Below the pieces are notes generated by a model, which searched no databases, was not told where the DNA came from, and saw only the letters and a list, made by a program, of their open reading frames with translations. The translations under genes were made by a program, and so were the position numbers. 64,000 nt of DNA from Parus major (Eukaryota; Chordata; Aves; Passeriformes; Paridae): positions 16,210,713 through 16,274,712 of the forward strand of contig NC_031782.1 in NCBI RefSeq assembly GCF_001522545.3. The letters run 5' to 3'. Shown piece after piece: positions 62,610-64,000 of the stretch (position 1 is the first letter of the stretch; every line of letters starts with the position of its first letter).

Positions 62610-64000
62610 ACACTAAGGGCTTTTAAACATAAATATTTACACTTAAGTTTCCCCCAGCGGGCACAGTTTGGATTCTGCCTGGAGCACGAGGCTGGGCTGG
62701 GTCACCTCCGGCCTACTGTGTGCCCAGGCTGCTGTACAATATTGCTGCTGTGCAATAAAAACGTGCTGGAACCGCTGGAGTAGGTGCGGGATATTAAAAT
62801 GGATGTTTCTTCAGGGTGGGCGCTCTATAACGTGAGGTCTGAATTTCAAAACCCTTTTAATTGCTTTGATACAAGCTTGCATATGGCTCTATGGCTGGAG
62901 AACTGGTAAACGATGCACAAGGCCAGGAAGGGACCGTTGAGCAAATGGGATTTTGTATAAAAACAATGTAATGTTGCCTTAAAGTGCTCAAGTTAAGTGC
63001 CTGACTAACACTTCCATTAGGAGTGATCTCTGACAGAGCTCTGACGCCGCCTGCCTTCAGGAGGGTCTGGGTTCACACCAAGTTCTGTAGACACATCTTA
63101 GGGCCGAGCTATTTATTCTGCAGTGTTTTTCTGCTAGAACTAACCCAAACCGAGTGCGGCACAGAGGCAGAGCTGCCTGCACCGGCGCTGCTCAGTTTGC
63201 CTGCCAAAGGAGGAGAAGCTGCAGAGGCATTTCTCTGGTGGAGCTGTCTGTGGAACAGGCTGCTCCGTGCACAGCCCGGCAGGAGCCTCTTAAGTGCAGA
63301 TAAGTCTCCAGAGCACGGTGACACACCCTGTCATTTACTGATCGTGCTGCCGCAGCGTGCCTGCTCCCTGTGATCGTTTGAATTCATTTGTTCTCTGGGA
63401 GTAGCATTCCTAAGGGATGGACTTCTGATTTTCTCTTTCCCTCAACCTTGCCTTAAAATGACCCAGTCTGGTCCACTTTTTTTTCAGCAGCCTCTAGGGC
63501 ATTTCTATGGTTGAAGTATCCAAAATACTGTCCCAGAAACTGCAGTGTAGGAGTGCAGCTACCAGAGGTGAAAGAGCAGTCTTACGAGTTCTTGGAGGCT
63601 GCTGTGTGACCACATATTCACTAAATTTGAAGGGATACAAATACAATTCTTTGGAAGAAATCAGCTGGAAGCAATTCCTGGTGAACTGTTAGAGCAGTCT
63701 TTGAACCACAGTGTTGTCCCTGTGTATCCTAAAGCAGCACAAAAGCAGGGCCGGTGCTACTGCCACAACCTTTTTCATCTTTACAGTGGAGAATTCCTTT
63801 AGCCTGAGCAATAAAACACCTGGAAAACTTCAGCACCCCCAAACCTTGTCTCTGCTTCTGCTTGGGTTGCGCAGGTGGGGTTGAAAGCACAGCAGCTGTA
63901 CCTTGAGAATTTGTGAGGCAGTGGATTATTGGGATAAATTTAGGGATAATAGTCAGCCTTTCTATGTGCTAATCCTCTGTGCTACTGACTCCCTCCGTGG
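62610..64000. other. Putative intron sequence after the 62.2 kb promoter
   Basis: No coding exon matching SIL1 or another gene is recognised. An AATAAA at 62754-62759 could act as a premature polyadenylation site. Confidence 0.45.

Noticed and set aside
62586..62783. Short plus-strand frame after the 62 kb promoter as a SIL1 coding exon
   Set aside because: It lacks a signal-peptide-like start and any SIL1 similarity I recognise, and contains an AATAAA.

Overview
The window is vertebrate nuclear DNA, almost certainly from a bird and probably a songbird. The recognisable interspersed repeats are CR1 retrotransposon fragments carrying the 3' end typical of avian CR1, the GC-rich genes are very compact, and five genes appear in a known vertebrate order. 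Human chromosome 5q31 carries the same block in the opposite orientation: PROB1, MZB1, SLC23A1, PAIP2, MATR3. In chicken this block is expected on chromosome 13. Exon boundaries below were placed by reading frame, splice consensus and remembered vertebrate homologues; no alignment was run.

Layout. 1-199 is an assembly gap. 200-1455 is the 3' end of PROB1 (+). 2017-3230 is MZB1 (+), complete in four exons and coding 194 aa. 3648-7422 is SLC23A1 (+), complete in 15 exons and coding 617 aa. This GC-rich 7.5 kb holds three tightly packed genes and several minisatellites. About 7.87-9.65 kb is the convergent gap between SLC23A1 and PAIP2, and GC content drops sharply at its far edge. 9.66-18.2 kb is PAIP2 (-), complete at 127 aa, with a GC-AG intron and a CpG-island promoter carrying CRE, YY1 and three ZNF143-like elements. 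18.79-46.0 kb is MATR3 (-), 14 coding exons and 902 aa, with a 2.7 kb 3' UTR, a 7.6 kb first intron holding an ancient 5S-derived Deu-SINE, and a CpG-island promoter with TCTCGCGAGA elements. 46.4-62 kb is apparently non-coding, with CR1 copies and three minisatellites. Near 62.24 kb a second CpG-island promoter with a probable non-coding first exon points rightward; by synteny the best candidate is SIL1, but no coding exon lies in the window.

The genes belong to separate pathways: B-cell ER chaperone (MZB1), sodium-ascorbate uptake (SLC23A1), translational repression through PABP (PAIP2), nuclear-matrix RNA binding (MATR3). The MATR3-PAIP2 tandem and the PROB1-MZB1-SLC23A1 tandem look like conserved neighbourhoods rather than functional operons. 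I found no clearly novel gene system. The strongest unusual signals are regulatory or repeat-based: the Deu-SINE relic in MATR3 intron 1, the triple ZNF143-like array at PAIP2, the TCTCGCGAGA cluster at MATR3, the GC-AG intron of PAIP2, and the 50-bp minisatellite with YY1-like cores near 50.1 kb.
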